Shown piece after piece: positions 10,224 through 21,201 of a stretch of DNA of 64,000 bases. The notes beneath the pieces are model-generated. The model was not told the origin of the DNA. It was given only the letters and a program-made list of their open reading frames with translations, and ran no database searches. Each line of letters begins with the position of its first letter. Position 1 is the stretch's first letter. This DNA is from Cytidiella melzeri (lineage: Eukaryota > Basidiomycota > Agaricomycetes > Polyporales > Irpicaceae). The stretch lies in NCBI GenBank assembly GCA_022592445.1, contig JABYQR010000089.1, positions 62,001 through 126,000 of the forward strand, read 5' to 3'. Made by a program: the position numbers and the translations under genes.

Positions 10224-10998
10224 GAAAGCTGGTCTCGAGGCTTCACGCATTGGCATACAAGGAGCTCAGCGAGACTAGTCCGATCACAGCTATCTCAAGG
10301 AAAGCCTCTGGATGTTCTTTGGAGGGAACCGGAAGATCTTGATCAAGGTGGAGGCCTTGCAGAGAAACACCAATACCCTGAAGTTGTTCAGCAAAGACAT
10401 CCTTTCCTTGGTCACGAGTCTTCGACTGGACATCACGGAATCTACTGCTCAGTATCACAATATGAAGGAGCGGGTTGCAGCGTTGATATTCAACAAGCAC
10501 GGAATGCCAAGCATAGGGAGCTGAAAAGGCTTAGAGTCTGGTCTGGAGCGCTGGGTAGCAGAAGGACGAGTCACTGCGGCTGGCTGACAACGCCTTCATG
10601 GAGCAGGAGCTGCAGCTCAGCTTAGCTGACTCCATGAGGGGTGTCTCCCCTCCACCTGTGGAACGTTCACCCCTGAAACGGTAGGCAAGCAATCCAATCT
10701 TGGGCGGCATCACAGTGTGTACTGATCATGACGTGAATCAAGGGGACCAGAGAGCAAAATTGGGCCAATCCCGGACACCAAACGGCCCCAGGTGTCTGCT
10801 TCACCTTCTGTAGTTTTGAAAAATATGGAACCAGTCTGCAGGGCACCCACACCTAGCAGTGGACCAACTGGAGGTTTTGCACAGCCCCTGCCTGCAGCTC
10901 CAGATGCCTCAGGTATTCCTGCCAGTTCTCAAACAGTGCAGTAACTCACGGTAGCCTACCATCTGCTACATCACATCTGACAAACAGACACCAGTGAC

Positions 10999-11729
10999 AT
11001 GATTAAGCTATCCAGTACCACTGCATCAAAGCAGCTGCTCAAGACCGAACTATTCCGCCCCACCATCACGGCCTCAAACCATATTCCTAAACCTCCTACA
11101 CAAGGTTCTTGGGCTGCATTTGGAGCACGGAAGTTTGTCAATCCTGAGCCAAATGTCAAGGTGGAAGGAAGCTCACAGGCAACCCCTTCTGTTGCCCCGG
11201 GAGCACGAACAAAAGTTGATTGCAGGACGCAGATTCCGCCCGGAGGATATCAGTCTTCAGAGCTGCTTCCTTCCACTGACTCACATGACCCCCCTTACAA
11301 AGACAGTCAATCTCAATTTCAAGTGTGGATCAACAAAGGTCCTGTGACTATCACAGAGTTCAAGAGTGGAAAAGGCGCCAAATGCACAATGGGAGATACT
11401 GTGACCATCAATTATGTAGCATCTGACCTTTCTCAGAAGATGTGGTTCACCGGTACCAGTGAGGGTAAAATCCCAGAGCTCACATTTGAAATTGGCAAAG
11501 AAGACATTCCAACTGGGAGGTAAACATATACTCTCAAAGGTAGGTTGTTGCTAATGACAGTTCAGTCATAAACACGGCGGTGACTGGCATGGCTCCTGGT
11601 GGTGAACAAGGCTTTCAGGTCTCTTCAGGCATGTTGAATCACCAGGCCTTCACATTTCCCCAGAACACAGTTGTACTATTTCATGAGTTCCGCTGTCCAG
11701 ATTGTAGATTGGCGGGTCATGATGGCTAG
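10999..11729 (+). CDS. FKBP-like domain protein encoded inside the CACTA-like element
   Basis: Exons 10999-11519 and 11561-11729 give 229 residues. The 41-nt intron (GTAAAC...GACAG, with a GCTAAT branch-like motif) restores frame exactly. The first ~105 residues are Ser/Pro/Thr-rich and look disordered. The C-terminal ~120 residues follow the FKBP fold pattern: GKGAKCTMGDTVTINYV, then PELTFEIGKEDIP, INTAVTGMAPGGE, and FPQNTVVLFHEFRC. In active prolyl isomerases the second element is followed by an FD pair and a VIxGW motif; here these read FT and IPTG, so catalysis is doubtful. It may be a captured host gene or a normal element protein. FKBP relationship is my pattern reading, not a search result. 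Confidence 0.5.
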
Positions 11730-12254
11730 ACGTGTTCTCTGCAGAATTCCAACTTGGGGCGGTGGTGAGTGGCAAAGGAAAGGAAAGGCAGATTTAGTCA
11801 AATCTGCTCGTGCCACAGGCAGGTTCTAGGAAGGAGTCACCAAAATCTAGTTTCACGTGTGGTATTGTTTGCTTTGGATTTTGGGAATTATGTATTGCTC
11901 ATAGGCAGTAGTTGTATGAGGCAGGATGACGCAAGCTATGGAATCAAGGCATACATTGCTTCATCCCTCGAGTAGTATACATTGAGAATTATTAACAACC
12001 CTAGGCCTGTGCTTCAGTGCCAAAGGGCTTGAGAAATGGACAAGAGTAGTCTCGGTCCCAAACAACTGTAGGCTGACTTTCCTTATGAGGCAGGAGACAG
12101 CAAGAAGCGAGACCAAAGAAAAAAGCCAAACCAAGCAAAGAGTTCAATGTCTCTAAGCATGGATATGTGTGCGACCTCTGAGAGCTTCTCAAGCCCACTG
12201 TAGACCCACTTCTGAGAGAGCAAGACATACCGCAAGATGATCTCTTGTAGTGCA

Positions 12255-12822
12255 TCAAAGAGAGAGCTGCTTTGGATTGGACGAGAGCGAGTGTAGGATT
12301 TGATATAATATTGCCGCAGTAGTTTGAATTTGTGTGGCGAGGTTGGTGAGCTTGATAGATAGCAAGCCCTCTTCCGTGAGCTCCTTCTGCGGCGAACACA
12401 TGTATGGTGCCAGCTGTTGCATCTCTTGATTTATCAACAACTTGACGTTGCTGACAGACCAGGAGTCGAGGGCATCACGGGCAGCCTTGGTGCCAGCTCC
12501 CCGGAAGCTGTCCCTCCACTTCTGAAGCATGTGAGGGAACTCATCACAATGCAGGAACACCGTTTCGCGCGTACTGTATCCGAGCATGCCCAGTGACTGC
12601 CTGAGACGACCAGCTCATGTACCACATAAAGTTGCTGATGTCAAAATAGAGTGTCTGCATCTTTTCAATGATGGAGTCAATGCGCCGAGCAATCTCAACT
12701 TCTACAGAAGTTGGAAAGATAAGTGCAACATCTATGATACAAGAACTGTATTTAACATACCTGGGAGTTGTTTTGGGATATTCCTCAGACGCAGAGTACA
12801 TCCGAGTTGCCCGCCAGGACAT
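12255..12822 (-). pseudogene. broken element-encoded gene (minus strand)
   Basis: Protein-like sequence runs in two frames. The 5' part has a probable intron after KTTPR (GTATGT...TGTAG) and reads IARRIDSIIEKMQTLYFDIS and FMWYMSWSSQ. A one-base frameshift then leads into LGYSTRETVFLHCDEFPHML and KWRDSFRGAGTKAARDALDS, continuing to 12255. It resembles large uncharacterised proteins of Agaricomycete transposons; I cannot assign a domain. More coding-like sequence continues to about 12001. Confidence 0.45.
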
Positions 12823-13080
12823 CGTGTCTGTTCATGTATCTGAACTTGCTCAGCTTCCAACAGTGGATCTACTTAGTCTGTGTATCGTTTGTTGTCATCT
12901 GTGTCAAGGCCATTAGCGTAAAGTGGTTCCATAGTGAGCTGCTCAAGGTAGTGCAGTCAGGCTCAGGCTTTTTAAGAGGGAGATGCAACGGAGTTATTAT
13001 TTTGAACCTTTGAATTAAATTGTTTGGAACTGCTCAACACTGGTCGGAATATCTCGGCACTGCTCTGACCTGCTCGGCAC
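12811..13080 (-). repeat. right copy of the internal inverted repeat
   Basis: Reverse-complement partner of 8531-8725. It carries an AT-rich insertion of roughly 85 bp between the two conserved halves. The outermost stretch (ACCTGCTCGGCACT...GGCAACGTTCCTGCATGCA) occurs a third time, in direct orientation, near 15390. Confidence 0.7.
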
Positions 13081-13295
13081 TACTTGGCAACGTTCCTGCA
13101 TGCACACTAGGGGGAGACGCCAATTTCACGCAGGTTGGAGATGTGGACGGGGGAGTTGACTTTGACGTGGGTGAATTTGGAGGTCATGGCAAGTGCTGGC
13201 TTTATTGGAGGGGGAGGGGCACGGCAGGGCAAGTGAGAGCGAGGAGCTGAGGCAGAGCGCGAGTCAGTGCAGGAAGAGAAAGAGAGGGAGAGCAA

Positions 13296-13661
13296 TCAAT
13301 TGACACACGTAGTTGGTAGCAGCCCAACACGGTAACTCACCTCAATGACAGGCAATCGAGCAACGGTGTTGAGCTCCACTTGTTGCACCTCCCAAGCCTC
13401 TCCCTCCCAAGTCCACCTGTCAAAAGGCCCTCCTATCAAGCTCCCTAATTGTGGTTCTGTGCCGCTGTTGTTGTCCTGCCATTGCACAATCTTCCTGTAC
13501 CGTACGGGCTCTCCCAACCACCCCTGTGCTCCTCCCACAGCATCCGGCACTGTCCTTTCAACCGAGAGAGTTTGCCGACACAGAGCAGTAGCAACTGGAG
13601 TTCCACTGACACTTACCTGAGTAGTGGGGGCACCAAAAGATGAAGAGTGTCCTGTGGACAT
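13296..13661 (-). CDS. hypothetical element-encoded ORF
   Basis: An ATG at 13661 opens a 121-codon frame. The central part (VRYRKIVQWQDNNSG, LIGGPFDRWTWEGEAWEVQQ) is protein-like. A strong GTAAGT after codon 15 and a GTGAGT after PVIE suggest that the first and last parts of the frame are intronic and that the gene continues to lower coordinates (about 13107). Product unknown. Confidence 0.3.
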   Translation of the reverse strand: MSTGHSSSFGAPTTQVSVSGTPVATALCRQTLSVERTVPDAVGGAQGWLGEPVRYRKIVQWQDNNSGTEPQLGSLIGGPFDRWTWEGEAWEVQQVELNTVARLPVIEVSYRVGLLPTTCVN

Positions 13662-13699
13662 GAGCTTCGAACACTATGAAACGGGCGACTGGCTCGGTT

Positions 13700-16600
13700 G
13701 AAAATAAGACAGGCACCCATGGAGAGAGAAAACCAGTGTGGGAGGACCAAGACAACAGGGTAGTGTCTGACGTCTGTCAATGGTCAAGTTGACAGGAGGT
13801 CGACCCTGGCGTCGTTTCTGGTAGAAAAGTCAAGGGGTTTGTGGTTGTGTCAGTGGCCAACTTCAACATTGTGAAGCTTGGATTTGTGTGTGAGTGGTGA
13901 TAGAGAGACCCTCAAGGCAGCGAATGGATTCACTAGCCCAGAGGTGAATGCAATCCAGAAACTCAAGGTGGCAAATGAATTCACCAACAAGAGTCTGGAG
14001 AAGTGGGGCAGCAATGGTTGTTGAGGTTGTCGTGGTTGGAACTTAAGTCAAATTTGGGAGCGCTGATGGGAATCTTGGGCGCTCCAAGTCCCCCATTGCG
14101 CGTTGTGTTGCGTCTTCCTGGAAGACAAGTTATCACCACACCACCACTACAACTACAACGAAGACCAACGCCGGCAACACCACCACTCTAGATCTCTCGC
14201 CAGTGAATTCATTTGCTGCGTTGAGTTTCTGGATCCTGACCACTCCGGCTAGTGAATCTATTTGCTGTCTGTAGGACTCTGTGAACCCTTGAACCGTAGC
14301 CAGCATGCCTACACAAAAAGTAGCGAGATTGGATGAGTGTGAGTGGGTAAGCCTCTTACCGGTATGTACAATGCATCATGCATTTGTTCCTTAGTTGTAC
14401 AGGAAAAACGCTGTTCAGAACACAGTTGGGCAAGAGGTGGCAAAAACCCACTGTCAGCTTGTGTAGGATGCACACTTGGTGGGCACAGGGAAGAACGCTT
14501 GTGTCGGTTTATTGGTCTGTCTCCAGTTCTCTCTTGCTCTTGCAACTTACCTATCCCAGGTAGGGTTTCAAAAGCTGAAGAACATGCCATCTGGCTACAA
14601 CGTGTCTGGATTTCATAAAGGTGACATCGCACCTGAGCCATTTGTGTATTTGAGTGCGTTCAACACACTGCCATCAAAGCATGACATAGCGCAGCTTTGC
14701 ATGAGTCATTAACATATGCGCTGCTCCTGCACCCGTCGCCCACACAATCAACACAATCAACATAGCACTCTGTAGCACTACTCTTACGCCCATGCTTGGC
14801 AGTTGAGCTGGCTATGCTCGAAGCAAGGGACATAGTAGAGAAATATGCTGAGGCCAAGAACTGCGTCAACTTTGGTAAGCATCATGATTGCCGTTTCAGG
14901 ACCTGTCCCGTACTGATATGGCATATAAGATGTATGTGGTGCATCAATACTTTTCATCACTATGTTCTGCAGCAAATGTGGGTGGGAGTTGAGCGATGGT
15001 TGCTCCAAGAGTGACGAGAAAGGTGTGTGTATACATTGAGACTCTGACAGTAGCTCATAGGCTTATCCTCTGTCTCGTGCAAACATTCCTATCTTGCGTG
15101 CACTCAAGTGCAATGAGCAGCTCTAGAGCAGCTCTTAAGTGAAGTCGTTGCAGAATGCGAGGCTGAATATCAGCCATTGCCAATGGTAGAGACAAATAGG
15201 GCAAGAACCTCTATCAACCAAGCCAAGTTGGACCGGAAAATCCCCACTACTGCGCATACCAAGCCGCAGGAATTCCGCTGTTTGTGATCACAAGGGCTCC
15301 CCGCCATTGTCAATGTTGACGGCGGGGTATGTGGCGCGTGGTCTCCTTTAGAGCTGAAGGGTTGGCACGGTGATAAGCGTGCAACAACCTGACCTGCTCG
15401 GCACTGCTTGGCAACGTTCCTGCATGCAGTTTGTAGCAACCCATACTTATCAACACGCTCATTTCCACATGTACGTCTGAATTGCTTGTGACTCAGCATA
15501 CCAGCAGAAGTCGTGTCAGAAGATGCTTTTTGTGCACAAGCTTTAAGCTTTGTTATGTATGTTCTGCTCATTTTCATTTGCTTTTTGCACACCAGCAGCT
15601 GTCGGCCCAAGTGACGGCAGGGGCCCATGGTTCCTCGAAGCACACTGACATGCAGTTTGCAATCTGTTGTTATTTTAGGTTTTCCGCTCAAATTTGTTTG
15701 TATCCATTTGTTCCCGCTGCCCACCTTTTGTCATTTCGCGCGAACTACTCGACCTTGTATTTGCAAAGCTATTCTATTCACATTGTGTTCCCCTGATCTG
15801 AGTCCCCTCCTGTGCGTGCATGAAAACCCTGCATTTACAACACCAACTTTGGTCATCCCTTCTCTGCTCTCACTCTTGCGAGCACACACCCGCCCTTGCC
15901 CTCAATACCTCCAGCTCTCCCTCTCTGTGAAGTAGGTACTGCATGCTTTTCTTGCCCACGGACGTTCTCCCCTCTTGGTACGCCCTTGATGGCATCCAAT
16001 CCTATCCCACGCACTCCTTACATCTTATTGGCTACTCTTACCGCCTATGCCACTGCTACTCAATTGCCCCATTCCCTCAAGGCAATCCCCTGCCTAGCTT
16101 GGGCCTGCCGTCGCCAATTGTTGACTCTCACGCCTGCAGCACCTCAGAAAACCCCTCAACGTTCTAGTTGTCGGAGTCTCGACATGCTCTCCCCTGGCAA
16201 TGTGGTCGGCAAGGGTATGGAACTACAAGGTGAGGTTGTGTGAGGTGTGCCAATTACACCAGGACTGACAGTACAGAGTTTGCGGCCGCCGCATAGTCGC
16301 ATCCTTTGAACGCCAATCGTTGAGAACAGTGTTGAGGCAGTCGTTGATTTGCAAGAACATATCTGAGGCCACAAATTTGGTAACTCAACATTGGTGTGCC
16401 GTCTCAACTTATCTAGTGATTCAGGATCATCAGTCATAGCGTTCAACATCCATTGCTGTAATTTTGGCCGTGCACTTGTAAGAATAGCTGCGACTTGATG
16501 TGCAAGGAAATCAGGTGGCTTGGTTCGGTGGCTGAGGATGCAAAATGCATCTTGTATACATCTCCTTGTGCTAATCTCTTCCCCATGACTGTACAAGAGT

Positions 16601-17133
16601 GTTCAGCAGAGCTACAGCAAAAATGGCAACGTGCAGGTTCCGATGGTTGACTGGCTGCGCAATGGTCATTGCTGCTTCTCGCGGGCTGGCACAGCAGAGT
16701 CAGAAAATGAAAATTATTTGTGTACATACGTATTTGATTGCTTCGGGTTGATATACTCTGCTACCTCGAGATTGAGAGCATATTTTGGTTCTGGCTGAGA
16801 TGGATAGGTTGCTCGAGCGATGAGCAGTGGAAAAGAGTCCTGCAATCACACTGAGCCCGTTGTAGGGAACATCGTGACTTGTAGGTTGATAGTCCGCATG
16901 TCAGGCATGGTATGGAGACATAGAAGCAATAAGAAACAACTTACCTGCCAGCGTTTCAACCTAATTTGACAATGTTGACCCCTCCGACCTCTCTAGCCTC
17001 TCTTGCGCAAGTCCACCAATTATTGCCCCATCCCAGGTAACTGTCCAACCGTGTTTCCGTAATGTGTTCAAACCTTGTTCAATCCTTGTATAGCCTCTGG
17101 CCAGTAGGCATATGTCCAGTCGCATTCCTTCGC
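13700..17133. other. decayed interior of the CACTA-like element
   Basis: There is no intact gene. Coding-like fragments seen include a plus-strand stretch ending at 14712 (NMPSGYNVSGFHKGDIAPEP), a plus-strand stretch near 14796-14874 (LEARDIVEKYAEAKN) followed by a GTAAGC donor, a plus-strand stretch at 15125-15287, and a minus-strand stretch at about 16300-16590 (LTSARPKLQQWMLNAMTDDP) with a frameshift downstream. The pieces suggest several former multi-exon ORFs. 15666-15842 is a copy of a repeat also found near 54.4 kb. Confidence 0.45.
15666..15842 (+). repeat. dispersed repeat, copy 1 (partner near 54.4 kb)
   Basis: The stretch from TGTTATTTTAGG to AAAACCCTGCA aligns in direct orientation with 54368-54592 (shared blocks include GTTTGTATCCATTTGTTCCC and CAACATTGTGTTCCC-like sequence), at roughly 75% identity by eye. 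It is therefore part of an older mobile sequence shared by the two transposon-rich regions. Confidence 0.65.
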
Positions 17134-17882
17134 CACCACAGCTTTCCTGCCCTCCCTGGTTTTTTACACACCTAGCGGTTTCTCCCAGCAATACATGGAC
17201 CGCCCAGTTCCACACAACCGCCCTAACGTGGTGTGCGAGAAACCTTCTCTCCTGTGGTACATGACTGTTTGAGTATATAGAGAATAAAACCCCCTCGTAC
17301 CAGCTGGGAGATGGGACCGTAATGCAGACTGCCCACTTCCCGTTTAGGCTCTACCCAAAACAAAAAAAGAATGATCACTGCAAGACATCACGAATCACAA
17401 TGTCACAATGTAACTTTGCATAATCAGTGGTTGGTTATCCAAATTGCTGTCATTGACCCTCCGTCACAGGCGCTGGTATTGCATAAACTGCGGCTGAATA
17501 CGGAGAACACGTGTTGATGTACACAACGTGTCAAAACCGGATTTTTATGGGATGTAACACGCTGCCTTCCGGTTAAACCGGATATTAGGTGTCTAAGTTT
17601 GCGTATTCTGAGCCCTTATATGCAGTGGATTACACGCATCAATATGTGTAATCATTGCATAACCGGAACATTGACACTCAATTAAATATTAAAGAATACC
17701 TGATGGACACGCAAAAATTACACAATGCAGTGGGATTCAATAACATAGCAGTGTAAATGTAAAGATTGTTTGATAAACACATCGAGTAAGCAGCCGTGCA
17801 ATATGTGAGCTCTTGTTGAATCTTATTTGAAACATTCTTACCATATTCTTCTGTCTATTATACTACTCTGTAGTACCCAGTG
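17134..17882 (-). repeat. right terminal inverted repeat of the CACTA-like element
   Basis: Reverse-complement partner of 7445-8375. It lacks the solo LTR of the left arm but contains an extra ~214 bp at about 17529-17742. Without that insert it is about 535 bp, equal to the left arm without its LTR. Confidence 0.85.
17529..17742. repeat. ~214-bp insertion within the right TIR
   Basis: In the left arm the sequence TGCTATGT-CG-TTGTGTACATC is continuous; in the right arm ~214 bp separate the two halves. The insert is AT-rich and contains CCGGTTAAACCGG and a TTACACG.../...GTGTAA inverted pair, but clear terminal repeats or a target duplication were not found. It could be a MITE or other filler DNA. 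Confidence 0.6.
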
Positions 17883-18064
17883 ATAATTACAAGCGTGTTC
17901 TAATATTAGCTGCGGCATAGATTGAGCGCCCGGATGTTTGCGAGCTGAGTTTTGCGGAGGTTGAACCGAGTGTTATATGTGCGACGGTGTTGTTGTCAGG
18001 TCAACATTCGTCTGTTTTCACCACCATCTCCTCTTTCCTCCCTGCATAAACACATTGGGCAAAC

Positions 18065-19371
18065 ATGTCCCGCGTCGCTCTTTCCTCCACCATCGTCTAC
18101 GCTGCTCTGGCTCTCGCTCAGAGTGCAGTTCCAACCTTCCCCGCTACCGCTCTCGACCAGTTCCATTTCCCTACTCCCTCGGATGCTCCCTACCAGGTCT
18201 ACCCCCCCTCTGACCCGTTCCTGCGGGGTCCACAGTCTGGCTTCAATATATGCAATTCTACCACGGAAAACCAGCAGTCCATGTGCCAGACGTCGTATGT
18301 GAACGACATCACCGGTGCGCCACGTTGTCTCGTCGTTCTCGAACAGTCTGATTCTAATTCCTTGCAGACTTTTGTCTGTGGGCTCCTGCCGTTGAGAACT
18401 CTACCATTGCCGATACTGAAGGCGAGGAAGTTGCATGGTGCACCAAGAAAGGCCATGGCACCCGTCTCATGGTCGACGGCACCATTCAGGGCATCCAAGT
18501 CCTCAATACCCCCGACTACACGATGATCACTGGTCTTATTGATCAGAGCAAAGTAAACATTCAGAGCTCTGACGCTGGAGGAGAGCTCGACTCTGGAGGA
18601 CAGGATACCGTATGTTTATTTGTCATATCTGCATTGGCTTTGATTTGACGGCATTTTGGTTGGCAGGCTGGTAACCCCATCGGAGGCCTTGTGTATTCCA
18701 CTAGGTATGGCTCAGGCAAAGAAGCCCAGATCATCAACTGGACAGAGTACGTAGCACAGTTTGAAAAGATTGCCCAAATTGTCGATGCTTACGGCTCTGA
18801 CTACAGGTTCATCGGTAACGGCCAGTTCTGCATCAAGATCTGCAACCCGACTGGAAGCAACCCGGCTGGCTACTGCCAGCACACTCTCGATCGTATCGGC
18901 CTTGGTTTCAACTGCCCATCAAAGTATACCCTCGGAGGAGGCACCCCTGCTGGCGATTTCGAAGTGTGCGACTCTGACAACATCATCGTCCCTGGTGTCT
19001 ACACTCTGCCCGACGGCACAACCACATCTTACGCTCAGCCTGCCGAGTCATTGGGCCCTATCACTACGGTGCCTTATGTTCCTGCCTCTGCGTCGTCATC
19101 GAACTGCCAGAAATATACGTCTTCGGCCATCTACACGGATCTTCTGAGCGCCAGTGCCGCTGCTAGCACTGGCACTGGCTCAGCAACCGCGTCAGGCGCG
19201 ACTGCGAAGGCCACAGGTGCAACCGGATCCGCCGGCTCCGCTTCGAGGTCTGGCAGTGCTAGCACTGCCAGCGCAACTGGCGCATCGCAAAACAGCGGTG
19301 CAGACATGCTGCATATCTCTGTCTTTGCTACTATTGCCGGCACTTTCTTTGCCACTCTCATGTTTGCATGA
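18065..19371 (+). CDS. secreted GPI-type glycoprotein ('macrofage activating glycoprotein' family), copy A
   Basis: Four exons: 18065-18314, 18368-18609, 18667-18746, 18807-19371, giving 378 residues. A signal peptide is obvious (MSRVALSSTIVYAALALAQS). The middle is a Cys-containing domain with SGFNICNSTT, MCQTSYVNDIT, DFCLWAP, TEGEEVAWCT and FCIKICNP. The last ~75 residues are Ser/Thr/Ala/Gly-rich and end in a hydrophobic tail (SVFATIAGTFFATLMFA) typical of GPI addition, so the product should sit on the plasma membrane or cell wall. The family is widespread in basidiomycetes; its biochemical role is unknown. Intron 3 (60 nt) is in frame and stop-free here, but the paralogue's equivalent contains stops, supporting splicing. 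Confidence 0.85.
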
Positions 19372-19766
19372 GAGCAGTATGACGATTTGGATTAGACGGG
19401 CTATTATGACTTATGGCGGGACCAGCACTCGGCGCTGTCGAGGTTGCAACGACGACAGTAGATGGATGGAGGTGAACACGTTGGACTTTTTTCTCAGCAC
19501 GCTTCATCCACTCGTTCATTTAGCGCACCACAGCATACGCACGCGTTCTTCCCCCTCTCCGTAACATCGGTGGACATTAGTTTCTTCTTACTCTAGTATT
19601 TGCCTTTTATCTAGTTGAATTGCGATACCAGTCATGTTTTGGAGCAGCGGAGACGACTGGCCGCGGCTGCGCAACCGCCAGCATCAACGTCTGGACGGGC
19701 ATGAATGTCCTCGGTATTTTTCTTGTTTTCTCGTCGTTGTTTGAGGCGGAGACTGAAAGAAGCTGT

Positions 19767-19776
19767 TATATATAAA
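19767..19776 (+). promoter_or_regulatory. TATA box of glycoprotein copy B
   Basis: TATATATAAA lies 95 bp upstream of the copy B start codon, a plausible core promoter. The rest of the 499-bp interval between copies A and B (19372-19870) holds no recognisable gene. Confidence 0.5.
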
Positions 19777-19870
19777 GTGCGCGGGGACAAGTTGAACGTT
19801 GAACTGTGACCGTCTCGCACGTCTGTCTCCCCATCCCCTCCTCCTCATCCTCCTCCTCCCCTTGGGCATC

Positions 19871-21201
19871 ATGTCCCGCGTCGCTCTTTCCATCTCCGTC
19901 CTCTACGCTGCTCTCGCTCTTGCACAGAGCCCAGAGCCTACCTTCCCCGCTACCGCACTTGACCAGTTCCGTTTCCCTCACCCCTCCAATGCTCCAGAAC
20001 AGGTATACCCCCCGAACGTCGACCCGTTTGTCCGTGGTCCTCAGAGTGGCTATAACATCTGCAACTCTACCACCGAAGGCCCCACCTCAATGTGTCAAAC
20101 CTCCTTTGTGAACGACATCACCGGTACGGTGCAACAGCCCCTTTGTATCGTACTGTCTCTGATCATATCTTGTTCACAGACTTCTGTCTGTGGGCCCCTC
20201 CTATCACAGACTCCACCATCGCCGACACAGAGGGCGAGGAAGTTGCTTGGTGCACCAAACCAGGCCATGGCACCCGTGTTATGGTTGCCGGCACCCTTCA
20301 AGGTCTTCAAGTCCTCAACACTCCTGACTACACCATGATTACAGGCCTCATCGACCAAACTAAGCTCAACATCCAGAGCTCTGACGCAGGAGGCGAGCTT
20401 GATTCTGGAGGACAAGATACCGTACGTATTTTTGACATTCTTCGTCTGACGTCAATCTGACGGCATTTGCGTTCACAGGCTGGCAACCCCATAGGAGGTC
20501 TGGTGTATTCCACAAGATACGGCTCAGGCCAAGAGGACCAGATCATCAACTGGACAGAGTATGTAGCGTAGTCTGTGAAAATTGCCCAAGCCGACGATGC
20601 TTACCCCTCTGACCACAGGTTCATCGGTAATGGTCAATTCTGCATTAAAATCTGCAACCCCAATGGCACAAACCCTGCTGGGTTCTGCCAGCACACCCTC
20701 GATCGTATCGGTCTCGGCTACAACTGTCCTTCCAAGTATACCGTTGGTTCCGGAACTGGACCAGGTACCTTTGAGGTCTGCGATTCCGACAATATGATTG
20801 TCCCTGGCATCTATACCCTCCCAGGCGGCACGACTACTTCGTACGCCCAACCACCCGAGTCGCTTGGTCCTATCACCACGGTCCCATATGTCCCTGTCGC
20901 CGCTTCATCGTCGAACTGTGTCACGAGTGCCTCTTCTGCGTTGTACACCGCGCTTGTCAGTGCTAGCGGTGTCAGTGCGTCGGCCACCGCAAGTAGCAGT
21001 GGCTCTGGATCGGCTGCGGTTACGACCTCGACCGGCAGCGCCGGAACCAGCAAATCGGGTACGCTGTCTAGCAGTGGCAGCAGTCCCAGCCAGACCGGCA
21101 CTAGTGCTGGTGCCTCTCAGGGCAGCGATGCGGACGCTTTGCACGTGTCGCTTTTCGCCACTGCCCTAGGCACGCTCTTTGCTATCACCTTCTTTGCTTG
21201 A
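19871..21201 (+). CDS. secreted GPI-type glycoprotein ('macrofage activating glycoprotein' family), copy B
   Basis: Four exons: 19871-20123, 20180-20421, 20479-20558, 20619-21201, giving 385 residues. It is a tandem duplicate of the preceding gene: the same intron positions and phases, the same exon 2 and 3 lengths (242 and 80 nt), the same signal peptide type (MSRVALSISVLYAALALAQS) and conserved Cys pattern. The Ser/Thr/Gly-rich C-terminal region is longer and diverged, ending in HVSLFATALGTLFAITFFA, a GPI-signal-like tail. Duplication followed by divergence of the wall-facing stalk is the likely history. Confidence 0.86.

Larger units (their letters stand above)
7445..17882. mobile_element. 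CACTA-like (CMC superfamily) DNA element, 10.4 kb
   Basis: The element begins CACTGGGTAC at 7445 and ends with the reverse complement at 17882. It is flanked by the 3-bp duplication ATA (7442-7444 and 17883-17885). CACT-type tips with a 3-bp duplication are the hallmark of CACTA/EnSpm elements; Plavaka is the lineage usual in Agaricomycetes, but I cannot assign it from tips alone. The terminal inverted repeats are about 535 bp once later insertions are subtracted. The interior contains fragments of coding sequence on both strands, mostly broken, and one intact spliced gene with an FKBP-like domain. No DDE transposase could be recognised, so it is non-autonomous, decayed or very divergent. It sits between HOP2 and the glycoprotein pair. 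Confidence 0.8.

Noticed and set aside
19131..21144. Arg/Leu- or Ala/Pro-rich ORFs opposite and out of frame with the glycoprotein C-termini
   Set aside because: Low-complexity shadows of the Ser/Thr/Ala-rich stalk codons.
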